The translations under genes and the position numbers were made by a program. The notes beneath the pieces are model-generated. The model made no database searches. It saw nothing but the letters and a program-made list of their open reading frames with translations, and had not been told where the DNA came from. Source: Anaerostipes sp. MSJ-23 (GTDB lineage Bacteria > Bacillota > Clostridia > Lachnospirales > Lachnospiraceae). Taken from it: DNA of 64,000 nucleotides. The stretch covers positions 248,001-312,000 of the forward strand of contig NZ_JAHLPY010000002.1 of assembly GCF_018918155.1 (NCBI RefSeq). The letters are read 5' to 3'. Positions 1-9,411 of the stretch are shown piece by piece (the stretch's first letter is position 1; each line of letters opens with the position of its first letter).

Positions 1-1
1 A

Positions 2-457
2 TTGACTCAGGCGGCAGGAAGAGCAGGAAGGGATAAAAAACCGGGAGAAGTCGTTATTCAGACTTATTCACCGGAACATTATAGTATTGTAACTGCCGCT
101 GCTCAAGATTACAAAGAATTTTATCGGCAGGAAATTGGATACCGGACTTTAATGAAATATCCTCCGGTATGGCAGATGCTTGTTGTATTCTTATATGGAA
201 AGAAAGAAGAAAAGGTAAAAAAGATATCAGAAGAGATGGCAAAGGTTGTCAAAAAGATGGGCGTAATGATGATAGGACCTGCAGAGGCAAGTTTTGCAAA
301 AATTAATGATGAATATCGAAGAGTAATTTATATCAAAGATCCAGAGTATCAAACACTTGTAAAAGTGAAAGATCATTTGGAACAATGGATCATGAAACAG
401 GAAATACAAAAAGAAATATTTATAAATTTTGACTTTAACCCAATGAACAGTTATTGA
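2..457 (+). CDS. priA: Primosomal replication helicase PriA, C-terminal part (5' end outside window)
   Basis: This is the last ~151 residues of PriA, the superfamily 2 helicase that restarts stalled replication forks. The fragment opens inside helicase motif VI (TQAAGRAGR) and continues through the typical C-terminal domain, with the EFYRQEIGYRTLMKYPP segment, to a DFNPMNSY end close to the usual NPM-type terminus. The reading frame is open at the window edge, so the gene starts upstream. It is followed after 14 bases by def. The order priA-def-fmt-rsmB is the common Firmicutes arrangement, which supports the call. Confidence 0.93.
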   Translation: MTQAAGRAGRDKKPGEVVIQTYSPEHYSIVTAAAQDYKEFYRQEIGYRTLMKYPPVWQMLVVFLYGKKEEKVKKISEEMAKVVKKMGVMMIGPAEASFAKINDEYRRVIYIKDPEYQTLVKVKDHLEQWIMKQEIQKEIFINFDFNPMNSY

Positions 458-471
458 AAAGGAGAAAAAAG

Positions 472-954
472 ATGGCAATTCGAAAAATTCGTATAATGGG
501 AGATGATGTTCTTAGAAAAACATCAAAAGAAGTAAAAGAAATGACACCACGTTTAAAAACACTGGTAGAGGATATGTTTGATACAATGTATGATGCTATG
601 GGTGTTGGACTTGCAGCGCCTCAGGTTGGAATTTTAAAAAGAATCGTTGTAATTGATACTTATGAAGAAGGTGAGAAATTCGCTTTAATTAATCCAGTCA
701 TCACACACAAAGATGGAGAACAAGTTGGAGATGAGGGATGTTTAAGTCTTCCAGGGAAGGTAGCAACTGTAAAACGTCCAGATCACGTCATCTGTGAAGC
801 CTATGATGTGAATATGGAGCCAATTACTATCGAAGGACATGGGCTTTTAGCAAGAGCAATCTGTCACGAATTAGATCACTTGGATGGTGTTTTATATCCA
901 GATGTTGCAGAAGAACCGGTACGTAATGTGACTTATGAAGAAGAAGGAGAATAA
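472..954 (+). CDS. def: Peptide deformylase
   Basis: Removes the N-formyl group from nascent proteins; a cytoplasmic metalloenzyme. All three family motifs are present: GVGLAAPQVG (residues 44-53), EGCLSLP (88-94, with the metal-binding Cys) and CHELDH (131-136, two metal-binding His and the catalytic Glu). At 160 aa it has normal length. The start at 472 follows a clear AAGGAG ribosome binding site; an upstream in-frame ATG at 454 has no such site. The next gene, fmt, starts one base after the stop, so the two are certainly co-transcribed. fmt adds the formyl group that Def removes. Confidence 0.96.
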   Translation: MAIRKIRIMGDDVLRKTSKEVKEMTPRLKTLVEDMFDTMYDAMGVGLAAPQVGILKRIVVIDTYEEGEKFALINPVITHKDGEQVGDEGCLSLPGKVATVKRPDHVICEAYDVNMEPITIEGHGLLARAICHELDHLDGVLYPDVAEEPVRNVTYEEEGE

Positions 955-955
955 A

Positions 956-1885
956 ATGAGAGCAATTTTTATGGGAACACCAGAGTTTGCAGTTCCAACA
1001 CTGCAGGCTTTGATTGATCATCATGAAGTCATTGGTGTGGTAACACAGCCGGATAAGCAAAGAGGACGCGGAAAAAAAGTTCAGTTTCCTCCAGTAAAGG
1101 AAAAGGCAGTAGAGTATAATATTCCGGTTTATCAGCCGGTAAGAGCAAAAGAGGAAGCGTTTATTGAGACATTAAGACAATTAAATCCGGATGTGATTGT
1201 TGTTGTGGCTTATGGACAAATTCTTCCAGAAAGTATTTTAAATATTCCTAAATATGGATGTATCAATGTTCATGGATCCCTTCTTCCAAAATACCGCGGG
1301 GCAGCGCCAATTCAGTGGGCGGTTCTTGACGGTGAGGAAAAAACAGGAATTACGACCATGTTTATGGAAAAAGGATTGGATACAGGAGACATGCTTGATA
1401 AAGTGGAAGTTGTTTTAGATCCAAAAGAAACGGCAGGAACACTTCATGATAAGTTAATGGAAGCTGGCGCAGATCTTCTTCTTGAGACTTTAAAGAAATT
1501 AGAAGCTGGAACTGCCGTGCGTATAAAACAGGATGATAGTAAAAGTTGTTATGCAAAAATGCTTTCTAAAGAAATGGGAAAAATTGATTTTACAAAATCA
1601 GCAAATGAAATTGAACGTCTGATTCGTGGAATGAACCCATGGCCGAGTGCGTATACATCTATGAGTGGAAAAACAATGAAAATCTGGGATGCAGATGTTG
1701 TGGAATATCAGGGAAATGAAAAACCTGGAACGATTGTAGATGTAACGAAAGATTCAATTCTTGTGGCAACTGGAGAAAATGCGTTGGCATTAAAGGAAAT
1801 TCAACTTGCCGGAAAGAAAAGAATGCAAGTACAGGCATTTTTGCTTGGGCGCTCAGTAGAAAAAGGAATAGTATTAGGAGATTAA
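956..1885 (+). CDS. fmt: Methionyl-tRNA formyltransferase
   Basis: Transfers a formyl group from 10-formyltetrahydrofolate to initiator Met-tRNA. The N-terminal Rossmann-like domain begins MRAIFMGTPEFAVPTL. The folate/catalytic loop INVHGSLLPKYRGAAP (about residues 103-118) holds the conserved Asn and His, and GLDTGDM supplies the conserved Asp region. The C-terminal tRNA-binding domain includes the GMNPWPSAYT motif. Length is 309 aa, normal. The start at 956 overlaps the end of def and uses the GGAGAAT sequence inside def as its ribosome binding site. Confidence 0.96.
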   Translation: MRAIFMGTPEFAVPTLQALIDHHEVIGVVTQPDKQRGRGKKVQFPPVKEKAVEYNIPVYQPVRAKEEAFIETLRQLNPDVIVVVAYGQILPESILNIPKYGCINVHGSLLPKYRGAAPIQWAVLDGEEKTGITTMFMEKGLDTGDMLDKVEVVLDPKETAGTLHDKLMEAGADLLLETLKKLEAGTAVRIKQDDSKSCYAKMLSKEMGKIDFTKSANEIERLIRGMNPWPSAYTSMSGKTMKIWDADVVEYQGNEKPGTIVDVTKDSILVATGENALALKEIQLAGKKRMQVQAFLLGRSVEKGIVLGD

Positions 1886-1892
1886 GTTTTTT

Positions 1893-3254
1893 ATGGATCA
1901 TCCAAGAGAACTGGCACTGGATGTGCTAATCAAAGTAGATAAAAAAGTAGATAAAAAAGAAGAATTATCCCATATTGCTGTTGGAAATGTACTGGAAAAA
2001 TATCAACTTGCACCAAAAAGGGATCGGGCTTTCTTTACAAGACTTGTAGAGGGAACTTTAGAACGCGAAATTACGATCGATTATGTAATTGATCAATTTT
2101 CAAAGACAAAGGTAAGAAAATGTAAACCACTGATTCGTGCATTACTGCGTATGGGAGTATATCAGATTTTGTATATGGATCAGGTACCAGATTCTGCTGC
2201 ATGCAATGAATCGGTAAAGCTTGCAAAAAAACGTGGATTTTCAAGGCTCTCTGGATTTGTGAATGGAGTTTTGAGAAATATTTCCAGAAAAAAAGAAGAG
2301 ATTATATGGCCAAATCGAGCAAAAAATGAAATTTTTTATCTGTCTGTCAAATATTCAATTCCAGAATGGATTCTACGCTTTTTTGCAAAAACTTATAAGA
2401 TGGATGTGGTTGAAAAAATGGCATCCTCTTTTATTCAAAATAAGGAAACAACTTTATGCTGTTTGAAGTCAAGAGCGAAAAAAGAAGAAATAAGAAAAGA
2501 ATTAGAAGATGAACAAGTGGTTGTAAGAGATGGACAATTGATGGAAAAGGCCTTGAAGATTTCTAACTATGATTCTCTTTATCGTCTAAAACCATTTCGT
2601 GATGGGAAATGTACGGTTCAGGATGAAAGTTCTATGCTTGCAGCTTCTTTGAGCGATGTAAAAAAAGATCAGATAGTTTTGGATCTTTGCAGTGCACCTG
2701 GAGGAAAGGCAATTTACATTGCAGATGAACTCTGTGGAAGTGGAAAAGTGATTGCGAGAGATTTGACAGAATATAAAACGGACCTAATGGAAGATAATCT
2801 TGAAAGAATAAAACTTACAAATATGGAAGTGCAGATATCGGATGCAAGAATCTTAGATAAACAAATGATAGAAAAAGCAGATGTTGTTATTGCAGATCTT
2901 CCTTGCTCTGGACTTGGAATTATGGGAAGAAAAAATGATATTAAATATCATGTGACAGAAGAAAGTTTGAAAGAACTTGCATCCCTTCAGAGAGAAATTT
3001 TAAAATGTGCTGTACAATATGTAAAACCAGGTGGAATCTTACTTTATAGCACATGTACGATCAATCCACAGGAAAATGAAAAAAATTATCAGTGGATTAT
3101 AGAAAACTTTGATTACTCTCCTGTGGATTTGACAAAAGAGTTGCCAAAAAATCTGACCATTGATACAGCAAAAGACGGATATATTCAGCTTCTGCCAGGA
3201 ATTCATCCATGTGATGGATTCTTTGTTGGGAAATTAAGGAGGAAAAGCAGATAA
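1893..3254 (+). CDS. rsmB: 16S rRNA (cytosine-967-C5)-methyltransferase RsmB
   Basis: Methylates C967 of 16S rRNA. The N-terminal third is a NusB-like RNA-binding domain (about residues 1-145, with GVYQILYMDQVP). The C-terminal part is an RsmB/NOP2 methyltransferase: SAM site LDLCSAPGGKA near residue 263, the PCSG motif near 335 and the STCT motif carrying the catalytic cysteine near 385. Length is 453 aa, typical. The ribosome binding site TTAGGAG lies inside the end of fmt. rlmN starts one base after the stop. Confidence 0.93.
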   Translation: MDHPRELALDVLIKVDKKVDKKEELSHIAVGNVLEKYQLAPKRDRAFFTRLVEGTLEREITIDYVIDQFSKTKVRKCKPLIRALLRMGVYQILYMDQVPDSAACNESVKLAKKRGFSRLSGFVNGVLRNISRKKEEIIWPNRAKNEIFYLSVKYSIPEWILRFFAKTYKMDVVEKMASSFIQNKETTLCCLKSRAKKEEIRKELEDEQVVVRDGQLMEKALKISNYDSLYRLKPFRDGKCTVQDESSMLAASLSDVKKDQIVLDLCSAPGGKAIYIADELCGSGKVIARDLTEYKTDLMEDNLERIKLTNMEVQISDARILDKQMIEKADVVIADLPCSGLGIMGRKNDIKYHVTEESLKELASLQREILKCAVQYVKPGGILLYSTCTINPQENEKNYQWIIENFDYSPVDLTKELPKNLTIDTAKDGYIQLLPGIHPCDGFFVGKLRRKSR

Positions 3255-3255
3255 A

Positions 3256-4287
3256 ATGGATATAAAATCAATGACACTTTCGGAGCTGGAAGAGTATATG
3301 GAGTCAATTCATGAACGAAAGTTTCGGGCAAAACAGATTTATGAATGGATGCATAAGCGGCTTGCATTTTCGTTGGATGAAATGAACAATATTCCGAAAA
3401 AATTAAAAGAAAGAATTCAGCTTGATTATGATATGTATGGAGTAAAAATGCTGGATTGTTTTGTTTCAAAGATTGATGGAACAAGAAAATATTTGTTTGA
3501 ACTTCACGATGGAAATGTAATTGAGAGTGTATGGATGCAGTACAAACATGGAAATTCTGTTTGTATTTCTTCCCAAGCCGGATGTCGTATGGGATGCCGT
3601 TTCTGTGCTTCCACCCTCGGTGGATTGGATAGAAATCTGGAACCATCCGAAATGTTGAGTCAGATTTATTATATACAAAAAGATACAAAAGAAAGAGTTT
3701 CTAATGTAGTTATGATGGGAACAGGAGAGCCAATGGATAACTTTGATAACGTTCTTCGTTTCCTTGAATTGATTACCTCTGAGCAAGGATTAAATATTAG
3801 TCAGAGAAATCTTACGATTTCAACTTGTGGAATTGTTCCAAAAATAGAAGAACTTGCAAAAAAACACTTACAGATTACCCTGGCTATTTCTCTTCATGCG
3901 CCAAACGATGAGAAGAGAAAAGAACTCATGCCAATTGCAAATCGTTATTCAATGGAAGAATTACTGAGTGCATGCAAATATTATTTTAAAGAGACAAACA
4001 GAAGAATGACTTTTGAATACAGCCTTGTAGCAGGGGTAAATGATCAGCCGGAAAATGCGAGAGAACTTTGTCAAAAATTACATGGTTTTCCATGTCATGT
4101 GAATCTGATACCGGTCAATCCGATCAAAGAGAGAAATTTTAGGCAGTCTTTGCCGGAATCTATCATGGAATTTAAAAAGATACTTGAAAAAAATCATATA
4201 CATGTTACCATAAGGAGAGAAATGGGCGCAGATATTAATGCAGCCTGTGGACAACTAAGAAGAAAAAAATTACAGTCTGGAAAGTAA
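3256..4287 (+). CDS. rlmN: Dual-specificity RNA methyltransferase RlmN (radical SAM)
   Basis: Radical SAM enzyme that makes 2-methyladenosine at A2503 of 23S rRNA and A37 of some tRNAs. The iron-sulfur cluster motif CRMGCRFC is at about residues 110-117. The MGTGEP and SLHA segments are family hallmarks, and the conserved C-terminal cysteine appears in INAACGQLR. Length is 343 aa, as expected. It lies in the rsmB-rlmN-stp-prkC operon, with a one-base gap upstream and 12 bases downstream. Confidence 0.95.
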   Translation: MDIKSMTLSELEEYMESIHERKFRAKQIYEWMHKRLAFSLDEMNNIPKKLKERIQLDYDMYGVKMLDCFVSKIDGTRKYLFELHDGNVIESVWMQYKHGNSVCISSQAGCRMGCRFCASTLGGLDRNLEPSEMLSQIYYIQKDTKERVSNVVMMGTGEPMDNFDNVLRFLELITSEQGLNISQRNLTISTCGIVPKIEELAKKHLQITLAISLHAPNDEKRKELMPIANRYSMEELLSACKYYFKETNRRMTFEYSLVAGVNDQPENARELCQKLHGFPCHVNLIPVNPIKERNFRQSLPESIMEFKKILEKNHIHVTIRREMGADINAACGQLRRKKLQSGK

Positions 4288-4299
4288 AGGAGTACAAAT

Positions 4300-5019
4300 A
4301 TGCGATCCGTAGGAGCTTCACATATTGGAAAGGTCAGAACAGAAAATCAGGATGTGATTTTCTTCAGTGATCAGCCAGTAGGCAAATTAAATAACTTGTA
4401 TATTGTAGCTGATGGTATGGGAGGCCATCAAGCGGGGGGATATGCGTCTTCTTATACAGTAGAACGGTTTGTGGAATTGCTGCGAATATCAGAAAATGAA
4501 GATGTGATTGAATCCATGAGACAGGCGATTCTGACAGTAAATCAGGAATTGCTGAATAAATGCAGAGAAGACACGTCTTATGCAGGAATGGGAACAACAA
4601 TTGTGGCAGCAACTGTTTGTGGAGAACAGGTTGTTGTTATGAATATTGGTGACAGCAGATTGTATTTTGGTGATAAAGAATTACGACAGATTACAGTGGA
4701 TCATTCTTATGTAGAAGAACTGGTCCAGGCAGGAGCCATTGAAAGAAATCAAAGCAGGCTCCATCCAAGAAAGAATTTAATAACCAGAGCAGTAGGGGCA
4801 GTATCTGCAGAGCCGGATTTTTTTGAATTTACGGCAAATGAAGGTTATCTGCTCTTATGTAGTGATGGATTGACGAATATGATAGCAGATGATGAATTGA
4901 AAGAACTCCTTTTAGACCACAGCCAGCTGGAGAATAAAGCAAGCCAGCTTATTAATCGTGCAAACGAATATGGAGGAAAAGATAATATCTCACTGGTAAT
5001 CGTGGAATTAGGGAATTGA
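4300..5019 (+). CDS. stp: PP2C-family Ser/Thr protein phosphatase (PrpC/Stp)
   Basis: Metal-dependent phosphatase that reverses phosphorylation by the PASTA kinase encoded next to it. PP2C motifs are visible: ADGMGGH near residue 37, GMGTT, MNIGDSRLY, CSDGLTNM and the final GGKDNISLV, together giving the metal-binding aspartates. At 239 aa it is a minimal soluble PP2C with no membrane segment. The start follows AAAGGAG. It lies 11 bases before the kinase start, the standard stp-prkC pairing in Firmicutes. Confidence 0.94.
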   Translation: MRSVGASHIGKVRTENQDVIFFSDQPVGKLNNLYIVADGMGGHQAGGYASSYTVERFVELLRISENEDVIESMRQAILTVNQELLNKCREDTSYAGMGTTIVAATVCGEQVVVMNIGDSRLYFGDKELRQITVDHSYVEELVQAGAIERNQSRLHPRKNLITRAVGAVSAEPDFFEFTANEGYLLLCSDGLTNMIADDELKELLLDHSQLENKASQLINRANEYGGKDNISLVIVELGN

Positions 5020-5030
5020 GGTGAAAACAA

Positions 5031-6914
5031 TTGTTAGAGATTGGCGAAGTGCTCGGCGGTCGCTATCAGATCCTAAAACATATTGGATCTGGGGGAATGG
5101 CGGACGTATATATGGCAAAAGACAGAAAATTAAATAGAAATGTTGCCATTAAAGTGTTAAAAAAAGAATATGTAGATGATGAAAAATTTTTAAAGAAATT
5201 TCAGACGGAGGCACAGGCAATTGCAAGCCTGATTCATCCGAATATTGTAAATATATATGATGTAGGTGCAGAATCCGGGGTTAATTATATTATTATGGAA
5301 CTTGCGGGTGGAATTACATTAAAACAGTACATTCAAAATAAAGGGAGGCTGTCTCCAAAAGAAACGGTGGATATCTCTATTCAGATAGCATCGGCTCTTT
5401 CACATGCTCATAAACATCATATTATACACAGGGATATAAAACCACAGAACATATTAATTTCAGAAACTGGAACAATCAAAGTAACAGACTTTGGGATTGC
5501 AAAAGCAGCAAATTCTAATACTGTGACATCAACAGCGACAGCAATCGGTTCGGTACATTATATTTCACCAGAACAGGCCAAAGGGCGTTTTTGTGATGAA
5601 AAAAGTGATATTTATTCTTTAGGAATTACAATGTATGAAATGGTGACGGGACAAGTTCCATTTGATCATGAAAATGGAGTAACGATTGCATTGATGCATC
5701 TTCAAAATGAAATCGTTCCTCCAAGTCAGATTGTGGAAGGAATACCAGATAGTCTAGAAAAAATTATTTTGAAATGTGTAATGAAAAAACCAGAAGAACG
5801 ATATCAAACAGCCGATGAGTTGATCGGAGATTTGAAATTGGTCTTTCAGGATACATCTGGAGATTATGTTGGAATGACACCTATGGTGGATGACTCTCCA
5901 ACGATTCTTATCAATCCTCATGATATTCAGCAAAAAATGAAAGAAGAGCCACAATCAAATGTGAAGGATGACAAGGAAAATACAGTGGAAAGTAATGCTT
6001 ATCTAGATCCGGATGATGAAGAGGAAGAAGAAGGCGGAATGAATTCCAAAATTGAAAAGCTTGTGATCGTGCTGGCAGCCGTTGTCGGAGCGATCATTCT
6101 AATTTCAGTCATTGTATTTGTAATCAAAAGTTCCGGATTATTCCGTTCTGGGGATGCAGCATCTAGCAGTACACCAAAGATTACAACGGAGAAACCATCG
6201 GATCAAAAAGAAGATACACATGAAGAACGTTATACAGTACCAAACTTTCTTGGTATGTCTTTAGAGAGTGCAAAGGAAGAAATTGGAGATAATTTAAAAG
6301 TAGTAACACAATATGAAAAATCAGATAAATATAGAGCGGGATTAATTGCAAGACAGAGTATTAAGAGCGATACAGAAGTTGAAAAAGGAAAAACGATCAT
6401 TTTGACAGTAAGCAATGGTGCAGAAAAGAAAACAGTATCTGTACCAGGGGTAATCGGAATGAGCAGTTCCTCAGCTGCTTCTACCATTAGAAATCGTGGA
6501 TTAAAAGTATCAATCAGTAAAAAATATAGCTCTAGTGTAGAGGAAGGAAAAGTTATTTCCCAGTCTCCTGATAGTGGTACACAAGTAGAAAAAGGTACGA
6601 TTGTGACGATCGTAGTCAGCCGTGGAGAAAAGAAAGAAGAGGAAGATACGAAGGTTACAGTGCCAAGTTTGTCAAATTATACAGAGGCAGAGGCAAGACA
6701 ACAGCTTCGAAATATGGGATTGACATTAGTTGTTCAGTCAAAAAAATATGATGATAATGTTCAGGAAGGATATGTGATCAGTCAGACCATTTCTTCTGGA
6801 ACAAAGGTGAGCAAAGGTACTGCAGTTGGAGTTGTCATCAGTCTTGGAAGTAAGCCAAGTACAACAACAACCGAAGAACCAACAACAGCAGAGCCTCAGA
6901 GTGAAGAAGAATAG
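5031..6914 (+). CDS. prkC: Membrane Ser/Thr protein kinase with PASTA repeats (PrkC/StkP type)
   Basis: Hanks-type kinase that senses muropeptides or lipid II through extracellular PASTA domains. The kinase domain (about residues 10-275) has the glycine loop GSGGMADVY, the AIKVLK lysine, HRDIKPQN and DFGIA. An acidic linker precedes one membrane helix at about 343-366. Three PASTA repeats follow (starting near YTVPNFLGM, VSVPGVIGM and VTVPSLSNY), then a Thr-rich tail. Length is 627 aa. It starts with TTG at 5031 behind GAGGTGA; the next in-frame ATG would delete kinase sequence, so TTG is preferred. Confidence 0.95.
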   Translation: MLEIGEVLGGRYQILKHIGSGGMADVYMAKDRKLNRNVAIKVLKKEYVDDEKFLKKFQTEAQAIASLIHPNIVNIYDVGAESGVNYIIMELAGGITLKQYIQNKGRLSPKETVDISIQIASALSHAHKHHIIHRDIKPQNILISETGTIKVTDFGIAKAANSNTVTSTATAIGSVHYISPEQAKGRFCDEKSDIYSLGITMYEMVTGQVPFDHENGVTIALMHLQNEIVPPSQIVEGIPDSLEKIILKCVMKKPEERYQTADELIGDLKLVFQDTSGDYVGMTPMVDDSPTILINPHDIQQKMKEEPQSNVKDDKENTVESNAYLDPDDEEEEEGGMNSKIEKLVIVLAAVVGAIILISVIVFVIKSSGLFRSGDAASSSTPKITTEKPSDQKEDTHEERYTVPNFLGMSLESAKEEIGDNLKVVTQYEKSDKYRAGLIARQSIKSDTEVEKGKTIILTVSNGAEKKTVSVPGVIGMSSSSAASTIRNRGLKVSISKKYSSSVEEGKVISQSPDSGTQVEKGTIVTIVVSRGEKKEEEDTKVTVPSLSNYTEAEARQQLRNMGLTLVVQSKKYDDNVQEGYVISQTISSGTKVSKGTAVGVVISLGSKPSTTTTEEPTTAEPQSEEE

Positions 6915-6929
6915 CAGGAGTGTTATGGA

Positions 6930-7805
6930 ATGCAGGGAAAGATTATAAAAGGAATAGCTGGATTTTATTATGTTCAAGTAGGAGAGAAAGTCTATCAGTG
7001 TAGGGCAAAAGGAATTTTCAGAAATAAAAAAGTGAAACCTCTGGTTGGTGATAATGTAGAAATTGATATTTTGGATGAAGCGGATCAGGAAGGAAATCTT
7101 GTAAAAATTCTTCCAAGATCCAATGAACTAATTCGACCAGCCGTTTCCAACGTGGATCAGGCACTTGTCATTTTTGCAGCTAAAAATCCGAATCCGAATT
7201 ATAATCTTCTTGACCGTTTTTTAATGATGATGGAAAAACAAGATGTTCCGGTTATTGTATGTTTTAATAAAGTAGATCTGGCAAAAGAAAAAGATCTTAA
7301 ACTTTTGGAAAAGGTATATGAAAATTGTGGGCATCTCGTAAAATTTATTAGTGTAAAGGAAGAAGAGGGAATTGATGAGATTCGTGGATTGACCCATGGA
7401 AAAACAACAGTTCTTGCTGGACCATCTGGTGTTGGAAAATCTTCTCTGATGAATCTATTGCAGCCAGATGCTAAAATGGAAACTGGTGAAGTCAGTGAAA
7501 AGATTAAAAGAGGGCGTCATACAACGAGACATTCAGAATTAATCTGTATCGAAGAGGATACATTTGTTCTTGATACGCCAGGATTTAGCTCTCTTTTTAT
7601 TCATATGTTTGAGGAAGAAGAAATTAAGGATTATTTTCAGGAATTTGCACAGTATGAGGATCAGTGCAGATTTCAGGGATGTAGTCATACACATGAACCA
7701 GACTGCGGGGTAAAGAAGGCACTGGAAGAGGGTAAAATCAGCCAGATCCGATACGATAATTATGTAAATATTTATACAGAATTAAAAGAAAAGAGAAAAT
7801 GGTAA
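6930..7805 (+). CDS. rsgA: Ribosome small subunit-dependent GTPase RsgA
   Basis: Circularly permuted GTPase that assists late 30S maturation. It has an N-terminal OB fold, then the G motifs in permuted order: NKVD (G4, about residue 111), GPSGVGKSS (G1, about 166-174), and DTPG (G3, about 211). A C-terminal zinc-binding region follows (CRFQGCSHTHEPDC). Length is 291 aa, normal. It follows prkC, as in Bacillus, but the rpe gene that often comes next is missing and thiN overlaps its end. Confidence 0.95.
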   Translation: MQGKIIKGIAGFYYVQVGEKVYQCRAKGIFRNKKVKPLVGDNVEIDILDEADQEGNLVKILPRSNELIRPAVSNVDQALVIFAAKNPNPNYNLLDRFLMMMEKQDVPVIVCFNKVDLAKEKDLKLLEKVYENCGHLVKFISVKEEEGIDEIRGLTHGKTTVLAGPSGVGKSSLMNLLQPDAKMETGEVSEKIKRGRHTTRHSELICIEEDTFVLDTPGFSSLFIHMFEEEEIKDYFQEFAQYEDQCRFQGCSHTHEPDCGVKKALEEGKISQIRYDNYVNIYTELKEKRKW

Positions 7806-8440
7806 TGAAAGTACTGATATTAACAGGCGGAGACTTTGACCCGGTCTTCGCCTCATCCTATATCAAGGAATGGAAGCCAGATAAAATTATTGCGGCTGAT
7901 AAGGGTCTTGCGCAGGCAGAAAAATTGTCGATTCAACCGGATATAATTCTTGGAGATTTTGACAGTTGCGATAAGAAAGTTATGGATCATTTTTCGACAG
8001 AGGAAAAAATGATTTTTCCATGTGAAAAAGACGACACAGATACAGGACTTGCAATGCAGGAAGCTATAAAAATAGATGCAGATAAGATTTTAATGCTTGG
8101 AGCAACTGGTACAAGACTAGATCATGTTCTTGGAAATATTGGACAACTTGTATTTGCACATAAAAGGGGAATTCAAGCCCAGATGGTAGATTCACATAAT
8201 CGAATCACTGTCTTGCCACATCAGTTTTGTATAAAAAAGGAAGAACAGTTTGGAACATATGTTTCTTTGATTCCATTCTATGAGGCAGAAGGTGTAACGC
8301 TTCGTGGATTTAAATATCTGTTAAATAATGATACGCTCGTATTTCATAAAACAAGAGCAATTAGTAATGAGTTGCAAGAGACAGAGGGAATTATAGAATA
8401 CCACTCTGGATTGCTGTTAATGATTGAAAGTAAGGACTGA
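7799..8440 (+). CDS. thiN: Thiamine pyrophosphokinase (diphosphokinase)
   Basis: Converts thiamine plus ATP to thiamine diphosphate. It has the family pattern of an N-terminal Rossmann-like half with ADKG and LGDFDS motifs (near residue 50), then KDDTDTGLAM and GATGTRLDH, and a C-terminal beta-rich half. Length is 213 aa, typical. It overlaps rsgA by seven bases. An alternative ATG at 7805 would remove only two residues. Order rsgA-thiN (with rpe lost) matches the Firmicutes operon. Confidence 0.9.
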   Translation: MVMKVLILTGGDFDPVFASSYIKEWKPDKIIAADKGLAQAEKLSIQPDIILGDFDSCDKKVMDHFSTEEKMIFPCEKDDTDTGLAMQEAIKIDADKILMLGATGTRLDHVLGNIGQLVFAHKRGIQAQMVDSHNRITVLPHQFCIKKEEQFGTYVSLIPFYEAEGVTLRGFKYLLNNDTLVFHKTRAISNELQETEGIIEYHSGLLLMIESKD

Positions 8441-8462
8441 GTAAAGAAAACAGGAGGTTGAA

Positions 8463-8969
8463 ATGAATTACGGACAAGTAAAAATTGCAGATTCAGCGAA
8501 AGTAGCAAAAGAGACCGTTTTACTCGGAAATATTACAATTGGAGAAGAATCTACGGTATTGTTTTTTACAGCTATGCGCTGTGAGGGTGATGAATCGATT
8601 GTTATTGGTAAAAAAAGCAATGTTCAGGAAAATTGTACGATTCATGTTGATGAAGGATACAGTGTGAAAATTGGAGATGGTGTTACGATTGGACATAATG
8701 CAGTTATTCATGGATGTCAGATTGGAGATCACACGATGATTGGAATGGGATCGATTGTGATGAATGGAGCAAAGATAGGCAAGAATTGTCTGATTGGAGC
8801 AGGAAGTCTTATCACTCAGAATGTTGAAATTCCAGATGGAAGTCTTGTGATGGGAAGCCCTGCAAAAATAAAGAGACAGTTAACAGAAAAAGAAATAGCC
8901 TATGTTGAAGCAAGTATTGGTGAATATGTGGAAGTAGGAAAAATGTTACAGGAAGATGGTGTTTTATAA
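8463..8969 (+). CDS. Gamma carbonic anhydrase-like hexapeptide-repeat protein
   Basis: Left-handed beta-helix protein of the gamma-carbonic anhydrase/YrdA-PaaY family. Hexapeptide repeats run from about residue 12 to 135 (ITIGEESTV, VTIGHNAVI, IGAGSLI). Metal-binding His candidates occur in TIHVDEG, GHNAVIHG and GDHTM, in the spacing of the family. The end, GSPAKIKRQL, is the usual closing motif. Length is 168 aa. The start follows GGAGGTTGAA. Whether it hydrates CO2 or acts on another substrate cannot be told from sequence. Confidence 0.85.
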   Translation: MNYGQVKIADSAKVAKETVLLGNITIGEESTVLFFTAMRCEGDESIVIGKKSNVQENCTIHVDEGYSVKIGDGVTIGHNAVIHGCQIGDHTMIGMGSIVMNGAKIGKNCLIGAGSLITQNVEIPDGSLVMGSPAKIKRQLTEKEIAYVEASIGEYVEVGKMLQEDGVL

Positions 8970-8995
8970 TCTGCAGATAAGAAAAGGGAGGGTGC

Positions 8996-9355
8996 ATGAA
9001 ATATACAAAGTGTCCCATTTGTGAAGAAAAATTAAGAAATGGAATCTGCCCGATGTGTGGTTATGATTTCACACGTCTAAAACAGCAAAATCAGATGGAG
9101 AAGGATCATTGGGATGTTCTGACGAGAGATCAAAAAACAAAAACGCCTGTTTTTGCTCATGATAAGAAAAAACATTCAGATGAAAATAAAAAGAAGAATA
9201 ATGCTTATAAGCAAGAAAAGAAAAAAAACCGGAAGATAAGTAAAATTTTTATTTTCATTTTAATTGCGATTATCTATCTTTTGTCTTTTCTTTCAGAGGC
9301 TGCACCGGAAATTTTTGAGCATATAAAGCAGATGATAAATCATATTTATATTTGA
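8996..9355 (+). CDS. Zinc-ribbon membrane protein of unknown function
   Basis: A 119-aa protein with a four-cysteine ribbon at the N-terminus (CPICEEKLRNGICPMC, about residues 5-20), a long charged Lys/Glu/Asn-rich linker, and one hydrophobic helix near residues 83-103. It is probably a tail-anchored protein with its zinc ribbon in the cytoplasm. The ribosome binding site is GGGAGGG. No function can be assigned. It closes the priA-to-thiN gene run. Confidence 0.7.
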   Translation: MKYTKCPICEEKLRNGICPMCGYDFTRLKQQNQMEKDHWDVLTRDQKTKTPVFAHDKKKHSDENKKKNNAYKQEKKKNRKISKIFIFILIAIIYLLSFLSEAAPEIFEHIKQMINHIYI

Positions 9356-9379
9356 AAAATCTGAAAATTATGGTAACAT
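9352..9379 (+). promoter_or_regulatory. Candidate promoter of gatCAB
   Basis: TTGAAA (9352-9357), 16-base spacer, TAACAT (9374-9379). It is the only promoter-like sequence in the gap before gatC, and it begins inside the end of the zinc-ribbon gene. Confidence 0.5.
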
Positions 9380-9411
9380 TAATTGCATAAGAAATGACAG
9401 GAGGAAAATAA

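Noticed and set aside
6930-7805. PstS-like artefactual permutation in rsgA
   Set aside because: The permuted order of GTPase motifs is the normal state of the RsgA family.
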